From Branchiostoma floridae (taxonomy: Eukaryota > Chordata > Leptocardii > Amphioxiformes > Branchiostomatidae): a stretch of 30,784 nt of DNA. The stretch lies in NCBI RefSeq assembly GCF_000003815.2, contig NC_049985.1:18038912-18069695 (forward strand), written 5' to 3'. A program made the translations under genes and the position numbers. This document shows, one piece after another, positions 19,380 to 28,297 of the stretch (position 1 is its first letter; each line of letters starts with the position of its first letter). A model generated the notes under the pieces. The model searched no databases and had not been told where the DNA came from. It worked only from the letters and a program-made list of their open reading frames with translations.

Positions 19380-19690
19380 CTGATCCACACCAAACAGCTA
19401 CAAGGCTGAAATTCACAGGAAATATACATCCGCCACCTACCTATTACATAAAAATCAACACCACAGCAAGTCCAGGTGCAAAGATATAACACAAAACATG
19501 TTGCTGCAGTATCAAGGTCAATCAACAGGTGGCACAAAATACACTTGCACCATCACCATCCCCACACCTACCCACCCACCGAAAACCATTGCAAACCTTC
19601 TAACGATTCTTAAGATATCCCCGCATAAGCTCCAGGGTGAAACAATATGGCAACAATAACTCCATTTTCATGGAGGTAATAATAATTGTT
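19380..19690. repeat. Dispersed repeat, third copy
   Basis: Contains tgcagtatcaaggtcaatca, gattcttaagatatccccg and actccattttcatggagg, in the same order as the copies at 6640-6815 and 27380-27560. It lies in intron 1 close to exon 1 and is non-coding. Confidence 0.6.
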
Positions 19691-19756
19691 ATTAGTAGAA
19701 ATGTACGTTAGACACGATTTTTCATGTAGTGAAATATTGCTGCTTGCATCACTCAC

Positions 19757-20455
19757 CTTGTTTCTAGTAGTGATGTCCTGCCGGACTTTAGCGGTGTGCA
19801 GTAAGCGATGAACAAGGACAACTGTTCCCTGTACGTTGTGACACCGCGCCAGTGCCTTGTTGTACAGAGCGGAAGCTCTGGTCAAGTTTCTAGTGTCAAG
19901 AGTTTCTGTTCCTCTTTTCAGGTACACGTCACCGAGACTTTTCATTGCTTCCGTTTCTAACATGCTGTTGTCGTTTACTATCCCCTCTACCAACAACTGT
20001 GCGTATCCAACCATCGCAGATTCTGTGTTACCACCGGCAGCCCATTTCTTGTCGAGGTCTTGAAACATTCCTGCCACATTCGCAGGTGTAGTCGTTTCCT
20101 TGTCTTTTGTTGACTGCTCCAGACCCTGCGACCCCTCTGACGACACCCCTTGTAAAAGCCTCTCCGTGTATTCGAACCGGTGTTCTATACCTTCTCCCTG
20201 ATCCCGATTGTCACACCGGAGCACAGCAGCCACGTAAAGCGCCAAGGCCATGTTGAACTTCCCTACGTCCTTCCCGAGTCTTCCCTTCTCCAAGTTCACG
20301 TCGCCCAGACTTTTGAGTAGCTCCACTTCCGCCAGCCTGTCCATGTCAGCCATGGCGTCCACCAGGGCACGGAGGTAGCCTGTCTCCGCACGGGCTAGTC
20401 CGTACCTCCTGCCCTTCGCGTCCGCCTCACGGAGTTTCTCACAGACACTCAACAT
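19757..20455 (-). CDS. TPR-nucleotidyltransferase gene A, exon 1 (N-terminus)
   Basis: 233 codons from an ATG in a gccATGt context to a strong donor (aag, then gtgagt), in phase 0. Two TPR-like modules (ELLKSLGDVNLEKG about residue 46; EAMKSLGDVYLKRG about 168) are each followed by an ALY-A--RC helix. A third module of the same kind opens exon 5 (CRLGDVYVERG). The pattern suggests an N-terminal array of large, degenerate TPR-like repeats. The peptide is almost identical to gene C exon 1 over its first 90 residues and diverges in the Ser/Lys/Thr spacer. With exons 2-5 (13396-13269, 13161-13111, 12930-12830, 12461-9361) the coding length is 4080 bases, divisible by three, giving 1359 residues. 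Confidence 0.88.
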
Positions 20456-21059
20456 GGCGAACTTCTACTGAGAGAACGTCTGTAAAACGGACGCTGATCT
20501 CCGTGTCAGCTTTAAGTTCCTGATATGAACAAAGACAGATGCCGCACCCTGTCCATGGCAACATTAGGTCATCTGCTAGTTCAAATTACACGGCTTCAAT
20601 AGACAAAAGCTTCACTGATTTTTGTTAACATATCAGGTAACCTCCGCACAGGCTAGTCCGTGCCTCCGGTCTCCGTATTGGCCTTATGCGCCTGACTGGA
20701 GAAGCCACTACAAGTTTCACACTGCCCGTGTCAACATTACATCATCACTCTTTTGAAACGTCCCCTTTACTCAGGTTTCGGTAATACCCGTGAACACGTC
20801 AGGTAGCTTGACTACATTTCCATATGCACGCTCCTCAATCTGTAGCCAGCATAGTTCAGGAACCTATTGTCAGGTTGTAATGGCATTTAATATGTAGGTA
20901 GAACTTTGGAAGAAAAAGTTCAAATTTGGTATGGACTTTCCTGGCGACCTTCCTTGGTGCTGCAGCAAAATAAAATTTTGTTCTGAAAATGCTGAAGTCC
21001 TGATTTTCTCTGGTGATTTTTGACGACGGCAAGAAGTGGTGTCGGTTTAGGCCTACAAT
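20456..21059. other. 5' flank of TPR gene A with an exon-1 echo and a dispersed repeat
   Basis: The first 100 bases resemble the gene C 5' flank. At 20640-20670 a segment (cctccgcacaggctagtccg) closely copies exon 1 coding sequence at about 20384-20408, and is then joined to a second copy of 5' flank sequence (ggtctccgtattggcctta). This is a small internal duplication remnant. At 20850-20990 lies a copy of the dispersed repeat also found at 3090-3300. No PhyH exon was found. Confidence 0.5.
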
Positions 21060-21071
21060 AAGTAGATGATA

Positions 21072-22240
21072 GACTCTGACTCCCTCGAATCAGTACAGGT
21101 GTCCGCGGCCCGGGCCTGCACCGGCGCATTAAGGGGGACGAATCACAGCCGCATCTTAACGAAGGTCGGTTGGGACACACTTTCCACCAGAAGGGAAAAG
21201 CATGTACTCATTCACTTTTACAAGATGGCCAGCGGCTTCGCACCAAATTATCTCAAGATCTGGAACCTCCACTTATCCGTGATTCCACTCCTTATGACCT
21301 CCGAGATGACCAGAACTACCTCCCCCTTGCCCTAAGAACCGAAAAGTACAAAAGATCGTTTTTACCTGCTGCAGTTCTCTCCTGGAATCAACTTCCTTTG
21401 TCAGTCAAATCATCATTATCTATCAATATTTTCAAAAAAGAGCTGGAATCTTTCTTTGACAGCCCGCCCAGACACCCCCATTACTCCCGTGGCCACGGAC
21501 GCCCTTCAGTTCACTTGACTAGACTTAGACTCGACTTCAGCCAGCTTAACTCACACCTATTCAAACACCATTGTATAAATAATCCTGCGGGTCAATATGG
21601 TAATCCTAGCGAGACTACTGAGCACTACCTGTTACACTGCAAGCTTTATAGTGTTGAAAGGACCCATATGTTACAATCCATAGCCCGTTTAAACCTGAAA
21701 GAAATACTCCTATTCGACCCCTCCATGTCTGTACCGTATGTACCCTACTCCTTATGGGTAACCCCTCCCTCCCACAATCCATAAACTGTCAAATTTATTC
21801 ATTTATTTTGATCTAGACCACGTGATTGAATACATGTCAAAGACTGTAAGATTATTTAGTTCATTTTGATTGTCAAGCCAGCCTTGTGTCTGTACAGCCG
21901 TCTTTAGTTCGTCTTCATTGTAACTCTCCAATTATTACTTTTCCTCCGACGATTGTCATTTAGCCTTTTTAATGTCAACCTTTGTACTTGCAGTTCCCGT
22001 TGGCGTTATTTGTTATATGTTACTGAGCAGAAGACTCTTGTACCATGCAGATATACTTCTTGTACCATGCTCACAAAACAAATGTGAATAAAATAGAATA
22101 GAATAAAATAAAGTAAAGTAAAGTAAAGTAAAGTAAAGTAAAATAGAATAAAATAAAATAAATGAAATAAGATAAAATAAAGTAAAATAAAATAAAATAA
22201 AATAAAATAAAATAAAATAAAATAAAATAAAATAAAATAA
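21072..22240 (+). mobile_element. 5'-truncated LINE with 12-bp target-site duplication
   Basis: The plus strand encodes the C-terminal part of a LINE ORF2: VQVSAARACTGALRGTNHSR, LGWDTL-like VGWDTLSTRREKHVL, HFYKMASGFAPNYL, then in another frame LALRTEKYKRSFLPAAVLSW-NQLP and the tail TEHYLLHCKLYSVER. A frameshift near 21250-21270 splits the reading. The 3' end is a long aaata/aagta tract (22086-22240). The duplication aagtagatgata occurs at 21060-21071 and 22241-22252. The insertion is absent from the corresponding site beside PhyH copy 1, so it post-dates the segmental duplication. Confidence 0.9.
22086..22240 (+). repeat. A-rich microsatellite tail of the LINE
   Basis: Imperfect repeats of aaata, aagta and aaataga lead into a pure aaaat run at about 22186-22240. 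It directly abuts the right target-site duplication, so it is the retrotransposon's 3' tail. Confidence 0.9.
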
Positions 22241-22383
22241 AAGTAGATGATAATGAATTATGAAACATGAACAGTGCAAGGGAGGACCGGTAGCAGTTTG
22301 CTCCGGAACTGCAAGGTGTTTTTGTTGAAAACACTTTTATTTCAAAAGTTTTGTTGAACATGTGTTTTTTCATTGTTCTGCAG

Positions 22384-22602
22384 GTTTGCTCTATCTGGAT
22401 GCCCGTTGACCCTGTTCCCATGGAGACGTGTGTGCAGTTCGTGCGCGGGTCGCAAGGGTGGGGCTGGTTCTACCCCAGGAAGTTCGCCACCACGCTCAAC
22501 TACAGTCTGACGGGGGCCGACACAGGCAGCAAGACTTTCCGGGATGTCCCGGATATAGACGGGGACAGGGACAAGTACGATATCCTCACCTGGGACGTGC
22601 AG
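22384..22602 (+). CDS. Phytanoyl-CoA dioxygenase family, copy 2, exon a
   Basis: A 219-base exon (73 residues) in phase 0 after ttctgcag and before gtaagt. It reads VCSIWMPVDPVPMETC, FVRGSQGWGWFYP and YDILTWDVQ, almost identical to copy 1. It carries two extra residues (Arg-Asp) in the DGD-RDKYD loop. As in copy 1, no upstream exon encoding the HxD iron-binding motif was found between this exon and the divergent TPR gene exon at 20455. Confidence 0.85.
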
Positions 22603-22849
22603 GTAAGTGTCACCTGGTCATGTCATGGTTAATATACGTACATACATACATAAGACTAAATAACTGCGCACGGTGTACAGTCGGTTTTCTAATTGGTTTC
22701 TCTTCTAAGACGTTCAGACCACGACACGTGACATTATTGACTAAGTGATTGGTCATTAAAAAATAAGGAAGTAAGAGTTTCTTTGTTGAGCTGGAACTCA
22801 ATTGGCCTGTTTACAATGTGACGTTGTTTATTGTTTTCTCATTGCCGTC

Positions 22850-23066
22850 AGCCAGAAGACCCTACACGGCACGTCCGCCAACACGAGGTTGTTTACTGTG
22901 TGACGTAGTTTGTTTTTTTGTTTGTTTGTTTGTTTGTTTGTAGCCCGGAGACTGTATCGTGTTCCACATGAAGACCCTACACGGCGCGCCCGCCAACCCG
23001 TCCCTGGCCCTGCCCTGGGTTGTTTACTGTGTGACGTAGTTTGTTTGTTTGTTTGTTTGTTTGTAG
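22850..23066 (+). repeat. Tandem splice acceptor plus partial exon, copy 2
   Basis: Two decoy copies of the start of exon b precede the functional one: a degenerate copy at about 22850 and an intact one at 22944, with the real exon at 23067 (spacing 123). The intact decoy has a tttg-rich tract, tag, then PGDCIVFHMKTLHGAPANPS codons, and diverges into the same ggttgtttactgtgtgacgtag tail with a stop. There are fewer units than in copy 1. Confidence 0.85.
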
Positions 23067-23220
23067 CCCGGAGATTGTATCGTGTTCCACATGAAGACCC
23101 TACACGGCGCGCCCGCCAACCCGTCCCTGTCTCTGCGCAGGCGCGTGGTCTCCACACGGTGGGTGGGGGATGACGCAGTGCTGGCCGAGAGGCCCTGGGA
23201 AGTCTCTCCGCCAATCACAG
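23067..23220 (+). CDS. Phytanoyl-CoA dioxygenase family, copy 2, exon b
   Basis: 154 bases, phase 0 to phase 1, the same length as copy 1. It encodes PGDCIVFHMKTLHGAPANPS with the distal iron-binding His (residue 86 of the visible 145), then LRRRVVSTRWVGDD with the probable 2-oxoglutarate-binding Arg 97. Phe is kept before HMK, so this copy has the more usual family sequence. Flanked left by acceptor decoys and right by donor decoys. Confidence 0.87.
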
Positions 23221-23732
23221 GTGAGTTTGGGAAGTCTCTCCGCCAATCACAGGTGAGTTTGGGAAGTCTCTCCGCCAATCACAGGTGAGTTTGGGAAGTC
23301 TCTCCACCAATCACAGGTGAGTTTGGGAAGTCTCTCCACCAATCACAGGTGAGTTTGGCAAGTCTCTCCGCCAATCACAGGTGAGTTCGGGAAGTCTCCC
23401 CACCAATCACAGGTGAGTTTGGGAAGTCGCTCCGCCAATCACAGGTGAGTTTGGCAAGTCTCCCCGCCAATCACAGGTGAGTTTGGGAAGTCTCTCCGCC
23501 AATCACAGGTGAGATTGGGAAGTCTCTCCGCCAATCACAGGTGAGTTTGGGAAGTCTTTCCGCCAATCACAGGTGAGATTGGGAAGTCTCTCCGCCAATC
23601 ACAGGTGAGTTTGGGAAGTCTCTCCGCCAATCACAGGTGAGTTTGGAAGGTCCCTCCGCCAATCACAGGTGAGTTTGGAAGGTCTCTCCGTCAATAACAG
23701 GTGAGGTTGGGAAGTCTCTCCGCCAATCACAG
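23197..23732 (+). repeat. Splice-donor minisatellite, copy 2 (16 donors)
   Basis: Seventeen copies of the exon-end sequence (gggaagtctctccgccaat then cacag). Ends fall exactly every 32 bases from 23220 to 23732. Sixteen are followed by gtgag (gtgagttt mostly, gtgagatt at 23509 and 23573, gtgaggtt at 23701) and the last by gatag. There are no indels. Reading on from the exon frame meets a tga at the start of the third unit, and one or two extra units shift the frame, so the distal donors cannot give the canonical C-terminus. Confidence 0.95.
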
Positions 23733-23840
23733 GATAGTGAACCTGTAGATACTGCTAAGGTACATGTTTGTTTGTGTCTGTTTTCTCTGTCACGACCAGT
23801 GGAGGAGTTGCTGAACTGACCACATTCTTTTTTTCCACAG

Positions 23841-23905
23841 GAGGTCTTACATACGGCGACAAGATGGCGTGCGACACCTTCCCGCTCATCTGGAAGAGAG
23901 ACTGA
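23841..23905 (+). CDS. Phytanoyl-CoA dioxygenase family, copy 2, last exon
   Basis: Terminal exon after ctttttttccacag. It completes the Gly codon and reads GLTYGDKMACDTFPLIWKRD, then tga (23903-23905). One substitution (Asn to Asp) separates it from copy 1. Joined to exons a and b it gives 145 codons plus stop. Confidence 0.86.
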
Positions 23906-24510
23906 ATTATTGTTTATTGTTCCTGTGTTATTGTGACAACTTTCTATTACTACGTCATCTCCAAGCAGGTGTTGGGAGTAATGCCGTCGCTCCGTAATTT
24001 TTATGCCAACAATAGATGAGAAGACGTGATACCAACACACCCATGCCCATAGCTAAGCTAATATGTTCGTGTCATCATAAAAACAAAGGGCATTATAAAA
24101 GTACATTAAGACAAAAAACAGACACGCAAAGCACGAGAATTGCAAAATGTGAGATAAAAATGATACTCACAAGACTTGTCAATATGAAATGTAAGAAGAA
24201 TGATATTTGTATACAGGTAAATTGTATGCAGGTCTCGTATTTTTTTTAGTGTTTAACTTGACCATAACAAGTAGCTATGATAATTCTGAAATACTGAAAT
24301 ATTGATAACAATAATACAACTGTGCAAGGGGGACAAGAAGCGTAAAAACGTATCTCTCGATCGCCATTTAACAATGAACTATCTCTCTAACCAGATGAAA
24401 TGAATCAAATATCGTAGCATATAAAAGGTATACTAAATCGACCCAGAATGTAACAAAGGCTACAAAGACAATGGTTATCTTAAATAAAGTTATGCGTTAC
24501 ATTAAATGTT
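23906..24510. other. 3' flank of PhyH copy 2
   Basis: Similar to the copy 1 3' flank to about 24300 (tccaagcaggtgtt, tcataaaaacaaa and gtaaattgtatgcagg). The rest is AT-rich with nothing recognised. Confidence 0.5.
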
Positions 24511-25168
24511 TGATGTAAGACCGGTGTAGCAGACTATGTGTGAGAGTAATCATTATGTACTCATTCCCTTATATGGAATATCTGCTGTAAGACCGGTGTA
24601 GCAGACTGTGTGTGAGAGTCACCATTATGTACACCTGCCCTTATATGGAATATCTGCTGTAAGACCGGTGTAACAGACTGTGTGTGAGAGTCACCATTAT
24701 GTACACCTGCCCTTATATGGAATATCTACTGTAAGGCTGGTGTAGCAGACTGTGTGTGAGAGTCACCATTATGTACACCTGCCCTTATATGGGATATCTA
24801 CTGTAAGACCGGTGTAGCAGACTGTGTGTGAGAGTCACCATTATGTACACCTGCCCTTATATGGAATATCTACTGTAAGGCTGGTGTAGCAGACTGTGTG
24901 TGAGAGTCACCATTATGTACACCTGCCCTTATATGGAATATCTGCTGTAGGACCGGTGTAACAGACTGTGTGAGAGAGTCACCACTATGTACACCTGCCC
25001 TTATATGGAATATCTGCTGTAAGACCGGTGTAACAGACTGTGTGTGAGAGTCACCATTATGTGCACCTGCCCTTATATGGAATGTCTGCTGTAAGACCGG
25101 TGTTGCCGACTGTGTGAGAGTCATCATTATGTACACCTGCCCTTATATGGAATGTTTGCTGTAAGTGT
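24511..25168. repeat. 72-bp minisatellite, nine units
   Basis: The word ccggtgta (or ctggtgta) recurs at 24521, 24593, 24665, 24737, 24809, 24881, 24953, 25025 and 25097, an exact 72-base period. The unit also contains gactgtgtgtgagagtcac and acctgcccttatatggaat. Because 72 is divisible by three, long open frames run through it by chance; they are not considered genes. Confidence 0.93.
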
Positions 25169-25480
25169 AAGAGTTCCTGTGGACGTCCCCCCCAACCAGC
25201 TGTCAGCCAACCATAGAATAGTCTTTCCGTTTTCAAAAGCTGTCTCGCATGTATAAGGGTAACCTCATTAATATTTATAAGCAGGGCGGTCAGGAACTAA
25301 GAGCGACGGTTGAAAGAGCAGGGTACATCCAGACAGACAGTTTGGCTGTTGGATGTCCCTGGGTAGGAGGATGGACCGGTGTAGGAGGATGGACCGGTGT
25401 CGCAAACTGTAATCTGCCCAGGTATAATCTAGGTTATAATATTCCAAAGGGTGATTAGATCTGAAGGTCAGCTACAGATC
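25169..25480. other. Spacer between two minisatellites
   Basis: About 310 bases with no gene recognised. It contains a short duplicated word (ggaggatggaccggtgt, twice near 25367-25400) that echoes the ccggtgt of the neighbouring 72-bp repeat. Confidence 0.5.
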
Positions 25481-26570
25481 GGTATGTGTAGGTTTACGGT
25501 AAATGCTCAGTTCACGTACTGGTCTGTATGTGTAGGTTTACGGTAAATGCTCAGTTCAGGTACTGGTCTGTATGTGTAGGTTTACGGTAGATGCTCAGTT
25601 CAGGTACTGGTCTGTATGTGTAGGTTTACGGTAAATGCTCAGTTCAGGTACTGGTCTGTATGTGTAGGTTTACGGTAAATGCTCAGTTCAGGTACTGGTC
25701 CGTATGTGTAGGTTTACGGTAGATGCTCAGTTCAGGTACTGGTCTGTATGTGTAGGTTTACGGTAAATGCTCAGTTCAGGTACTGGTCTGTATGTGTAGG
25801 TTTACGGTAAATGCTCAGTTCAGGTACTGGTCTGTATGTGTAGGTTTACGGTAAATGCTCAGTTCAGGTACTGGTCTGTATGTGTAGGTTTACGGTAAAT
25901 GCTCAGTTCAGGTACTGGTCTGTATGTGTAGGTTTACGGTAAATGCTCAGTTCAGGTACTGGTCTGTATGTGTAGGTTTACGGTAAATGCTCAGTTCAGG
26001 TACTGGTCTGTATGTGTAGGTTTACGGTAAATGCTCAGTTCAGGTACTGGTCTGTATGTGTAGGTTTACGGTAAATGCTCAGTTCAGGTACTGGTCTGTA
26101 TGTGTAGGTTTACGGTAAATGCTCAGTTCAGGTACTGGACTGTATGTGTAGGTTTACGGTAAATGCTCAGTTCACGTACTGGACTGTATGTTTAGGTTTA
26201 CGGTAAATGCTCAGTTCACGTACTGGACTGTATGTTTAGGTTTACGGTAAATGCTCAGTTCAGGTACTGGTCTGTATGTGTAGGTTTACGGTAGATGCTG
26301 TGTTCAGGTACTGGTCTGTATGTGTAGGTTTACGGTAAATGCTCAGTTCACGTACTGGACTGTATGTTTAGGTTTACGGTAAATGCTCAGTTCACGTACT
26401 GGACTGTATGTGTAGGTTTACGGTAGATGCTGTGTTCAGGTACTGGTCTGTATGTGTAGGTTTACGGTAAATGCTCAGTTCACGTACTGGACTGTATGTT
26501 TAGGTTTACGGTAAATGCTCAGTTCACGTACTGCTCTGTAAGTTTAGGTTTACGGTAAATGCTAAGGTGT
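25480..26570. repeat. 44-bp minisatellite, 25 units in perfect register
   Basis: The unit contains tgtaggtttacggtaaatgc then tcagttcaggtactggtctg. The word aaatgc starts at 25501 and the last copy at 26557, exactly 24 periods of 44, with no indel. The right third shows a 132-bp higher-order pattern: variant units with gatgctgtgttcagg at about 26293 and 26425. The central units are virtually identical, which indicates recent expansion. Confidence 0.95.
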
Positions 26571-26972
26571 AGTGAACCGTCGTCTTGGATTTCTGAGGAC
26601 CGGGGTTTCGCACCGTTTGTTATAGAACAGCGGGTATCCCGGCACGTCTAGCACCACGATGGAGAGGGTCACGTACAGAACGTTCTTGTCCCCGGTGTTA
26701 GTCAGCTCCACCGTCAGGTTGTACCCCTGGTGCACCCTGTAGTCCAGCGGAGCCGCCACCACCAACGCCAAGTCCTCGGCACGAACCCCGAACCGCCCCG
26801 TATCGTCGCCTGCGGTGATGTTTACTGACCAAAACGTCCCATTGTTGTCTTCTTCAGAACTAATCATAACGCTGGCGTTGAGAAAATCTCCTAGCCGCAC
26901 CACTGTGCTGCCAACTGACACATCCTCGCGTATTTCGACATTTTCACCCAAAACGAAAAGTTTCTGATAAGC
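26565..26972 (-). pseudogene. Orphan cadherin-like domain exon
   Basis: The minus strand reads VEIREDVSVGSTVVRLGDF, FWSVNITAGDDTGRFGV, LDYRVHQGYNLTVELTN and LYVTLSIVVLDV, the order of motifs of a single extracellular cadherin repeat (start strand, DxGxF, LDYE-like, DxND-like end). The frame stays open upstream to about 26972, where a possible acceptor (ttccag) lies. It ends at a tag (26562-26564) at the border of the 44-bp minisatellite. Immediately upstream, in a different frame, an ATG at about 27038 opens a hydrophobic peptide (MIQQHALCIFTSICW) that could be a signal peptide. No other cadherin exons are in the window. It may be a fragment or an exon of a longer gene; the status is uncertain. 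Confidence 0.6.
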
Positions 26973-27169
26973 CTGGAAGCCAAACAGCAGCTCGGCCAGC
27001 AGATGCTAGTAAATATGCACAAGGCATGCTGTTGAATCATCTTTGGTCCGTTTCTTCCGACCAAGGATGCAAGGGGTACCCCTGCCTCGTGCCTCGTATA
27101 TAGCGGGTGTATCATGCCCGAACATACCCCCACGGCCTTCCAATGCCACAAAGGTCTGTCACGGCTAAT

Positions 27170-27350
27170 AGCCGCAGCCAGGCTTGTCACTGCTAATAGC
27201 CGCAGCTAGGTAATCATTTACACCCGAGTTAAGTGAAAAAAGTCGTGTAAAGTTCGAAGGGCACACGAACGGTGACACGGCAGGATTCGAACTCGGGACC
27301 TCTTGGGTTTGAGCCCAACGCGCTGCCGATTGCACCACTGGTCATGTCAT
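27170..27350 (-). mobile_element. tRNA-derived SINE, inverted
   Basis: On the minus strand a tRNA-like head reads gtggtgcaatcggcagcg (A-box-like), an anticodon arm ttggg...cccaa, and gagttcgaatcctgcc (B box). It is followed by a body (cgttcgtgtgcccttcgaa, ctttacacgac, cttaactcgggtgtaaatg). The body resembles the widespread deuterostome/mollusc type of tRNA SINE. It shares its head with the 5615 SINE. It is not a functional tRNA, since it lacks a paired acceptor stem. Confidence 0.75.
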
Positions 27351-27379
27351 CAACTATATTTCACCTAAACATCAACATC

Positions 27380-27560
27380 ACAGCACGTCCAAGGCCATAA
27401 GTAGGCAAACTGCTCCTGCAGCACCGAGGTCAACCACCAGGAGGCCCAAAATCAATCTTCACCGTCAAGATCACCTACCGAAATTACTATTGAAAATATT
27501 GCAATTCATCCAGCGGTTCTTCAAATATTCCTCCCTGTCTCAAACAATACATTCATCTTC
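27380..27560. repeat. Dispersed repeat, copy downstream of gene B
   Basis: Carries gaggtcaaccaccaggaggc, cagcggttcttcaaatatt and a later cattcatcttca, collinear with the 6640-6815 copy and with 19490-19690. Confidence 0.6.
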
Positions 27561-28297
27561 AGAAGGGTAATGATGATAAAATAGATATTGACAAAAAATA
27601 TGTTTATTTTACTCATGAAGCCGCAAGTTCTCATCGAACTGACGTCAGGTTTTATGTCGATATAGACAGGAGCAGACAGTTTGCCATGGGCATGGCTTTA
27701 GTGGCACACTGCTGCATTTATGGATGACATGGGATGTAAAGTAAGGTTATTAAACAGGCAGCCAATGTTTGTGAGCCAATGCAGATATTTCCCACCCACT
27801 CTTACCTAAGACATAAAGTAAAGTCTTAAAGTAAACGACTCCCACAAAGAAATGACGACAAGCGAAGTACCTTTTCAGTACAGATAGATTTGAGCATGTA
27901 CATTACAGTCATGCTCGGAAATTGAAGTTGAAATTGAACAAGTCGTTAAATTGCATCATTGTTTATATGGCTTGGGTAGATCGGCCTATGTTGAATGACA
28001 ACGTATTTGTATAACCAGCATAGCCAGTTCACCCCAACACAGCCATGTAAAACATAGGAGCAGTACCAGTTGATTCACTGTGGTCGTCTTGATGGATTGC
28101 CATATCATTCACTATCTACACTGTCGTTTCTTACATATAGTAATACAACTGATTATTGATACTCTTCCATATCAGCCATGCCCTTGCTGCGCAGAGCTCA
28201 ATCAAAGCCTTTAAAATACTTGCTTCCTTTGTAATTATTCCATATACTGAGATGTTATAGCAAGACGGATTGGGTGTGTAACATGGTGTTTCCATCG
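27561..28297. other. Duplicated downstream flank of TPR gene B
   Basis: Non-coding and collinear with 6816-7386 plus 9250-9360. It contains the uninterrupted site (near 28233-28243) that shows where the 7387-9250 element inserted in the other copy. Confidence 0.6.

Larger units (their letters stand above)
13397..19756 (-). other. Expanded intron 1 of TPR gene A
   Basis: This 6.36-kb interval lies between exon 2 and exon 1 of gene A (donor gtgagtg at 19756, acceptor gcttttacag ending at 13397). It is five times longer than the equivalent gene C intron. The extra length is repeats: a transposon remnant (13640-14150), a 364-bp tandem repeat, microsatellites, a 1.3-kb inverted-repeat element, a 25-bp satellite and dispersed repeats, listed separately. 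Confidence 0.75.

Noticed and set aside
19142-19537. 131-residue Cys-rich minus-strand frame
   Set aside because: It spans dispersed repeats in an intron, has unusual composition and no counterpart in gene C.
22013-22421. Minus-strand frames rich in Phe, Leu and Tyr (possible membrane protein)
   Set aside because: They are translations of the A-rich LINE tail microsatellite.
24870-25136. Open frame of 88 residues across the 72-bp repeats
   Set aside because: The period is a multiple of three, so an open frame persists by chance; the product is a simple repeat with no domain.
25480-26570. CRISPR-like regular repeats
   Set aside because: The repeats are head to tail without unique spacers, and the context is a eukaryotic genome.
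27270-27350. tRNA gene on the minus strand
   Set aside because: Internal promoter boxes are present but there is no paired acceptor stem, and a SINE body follows directly.
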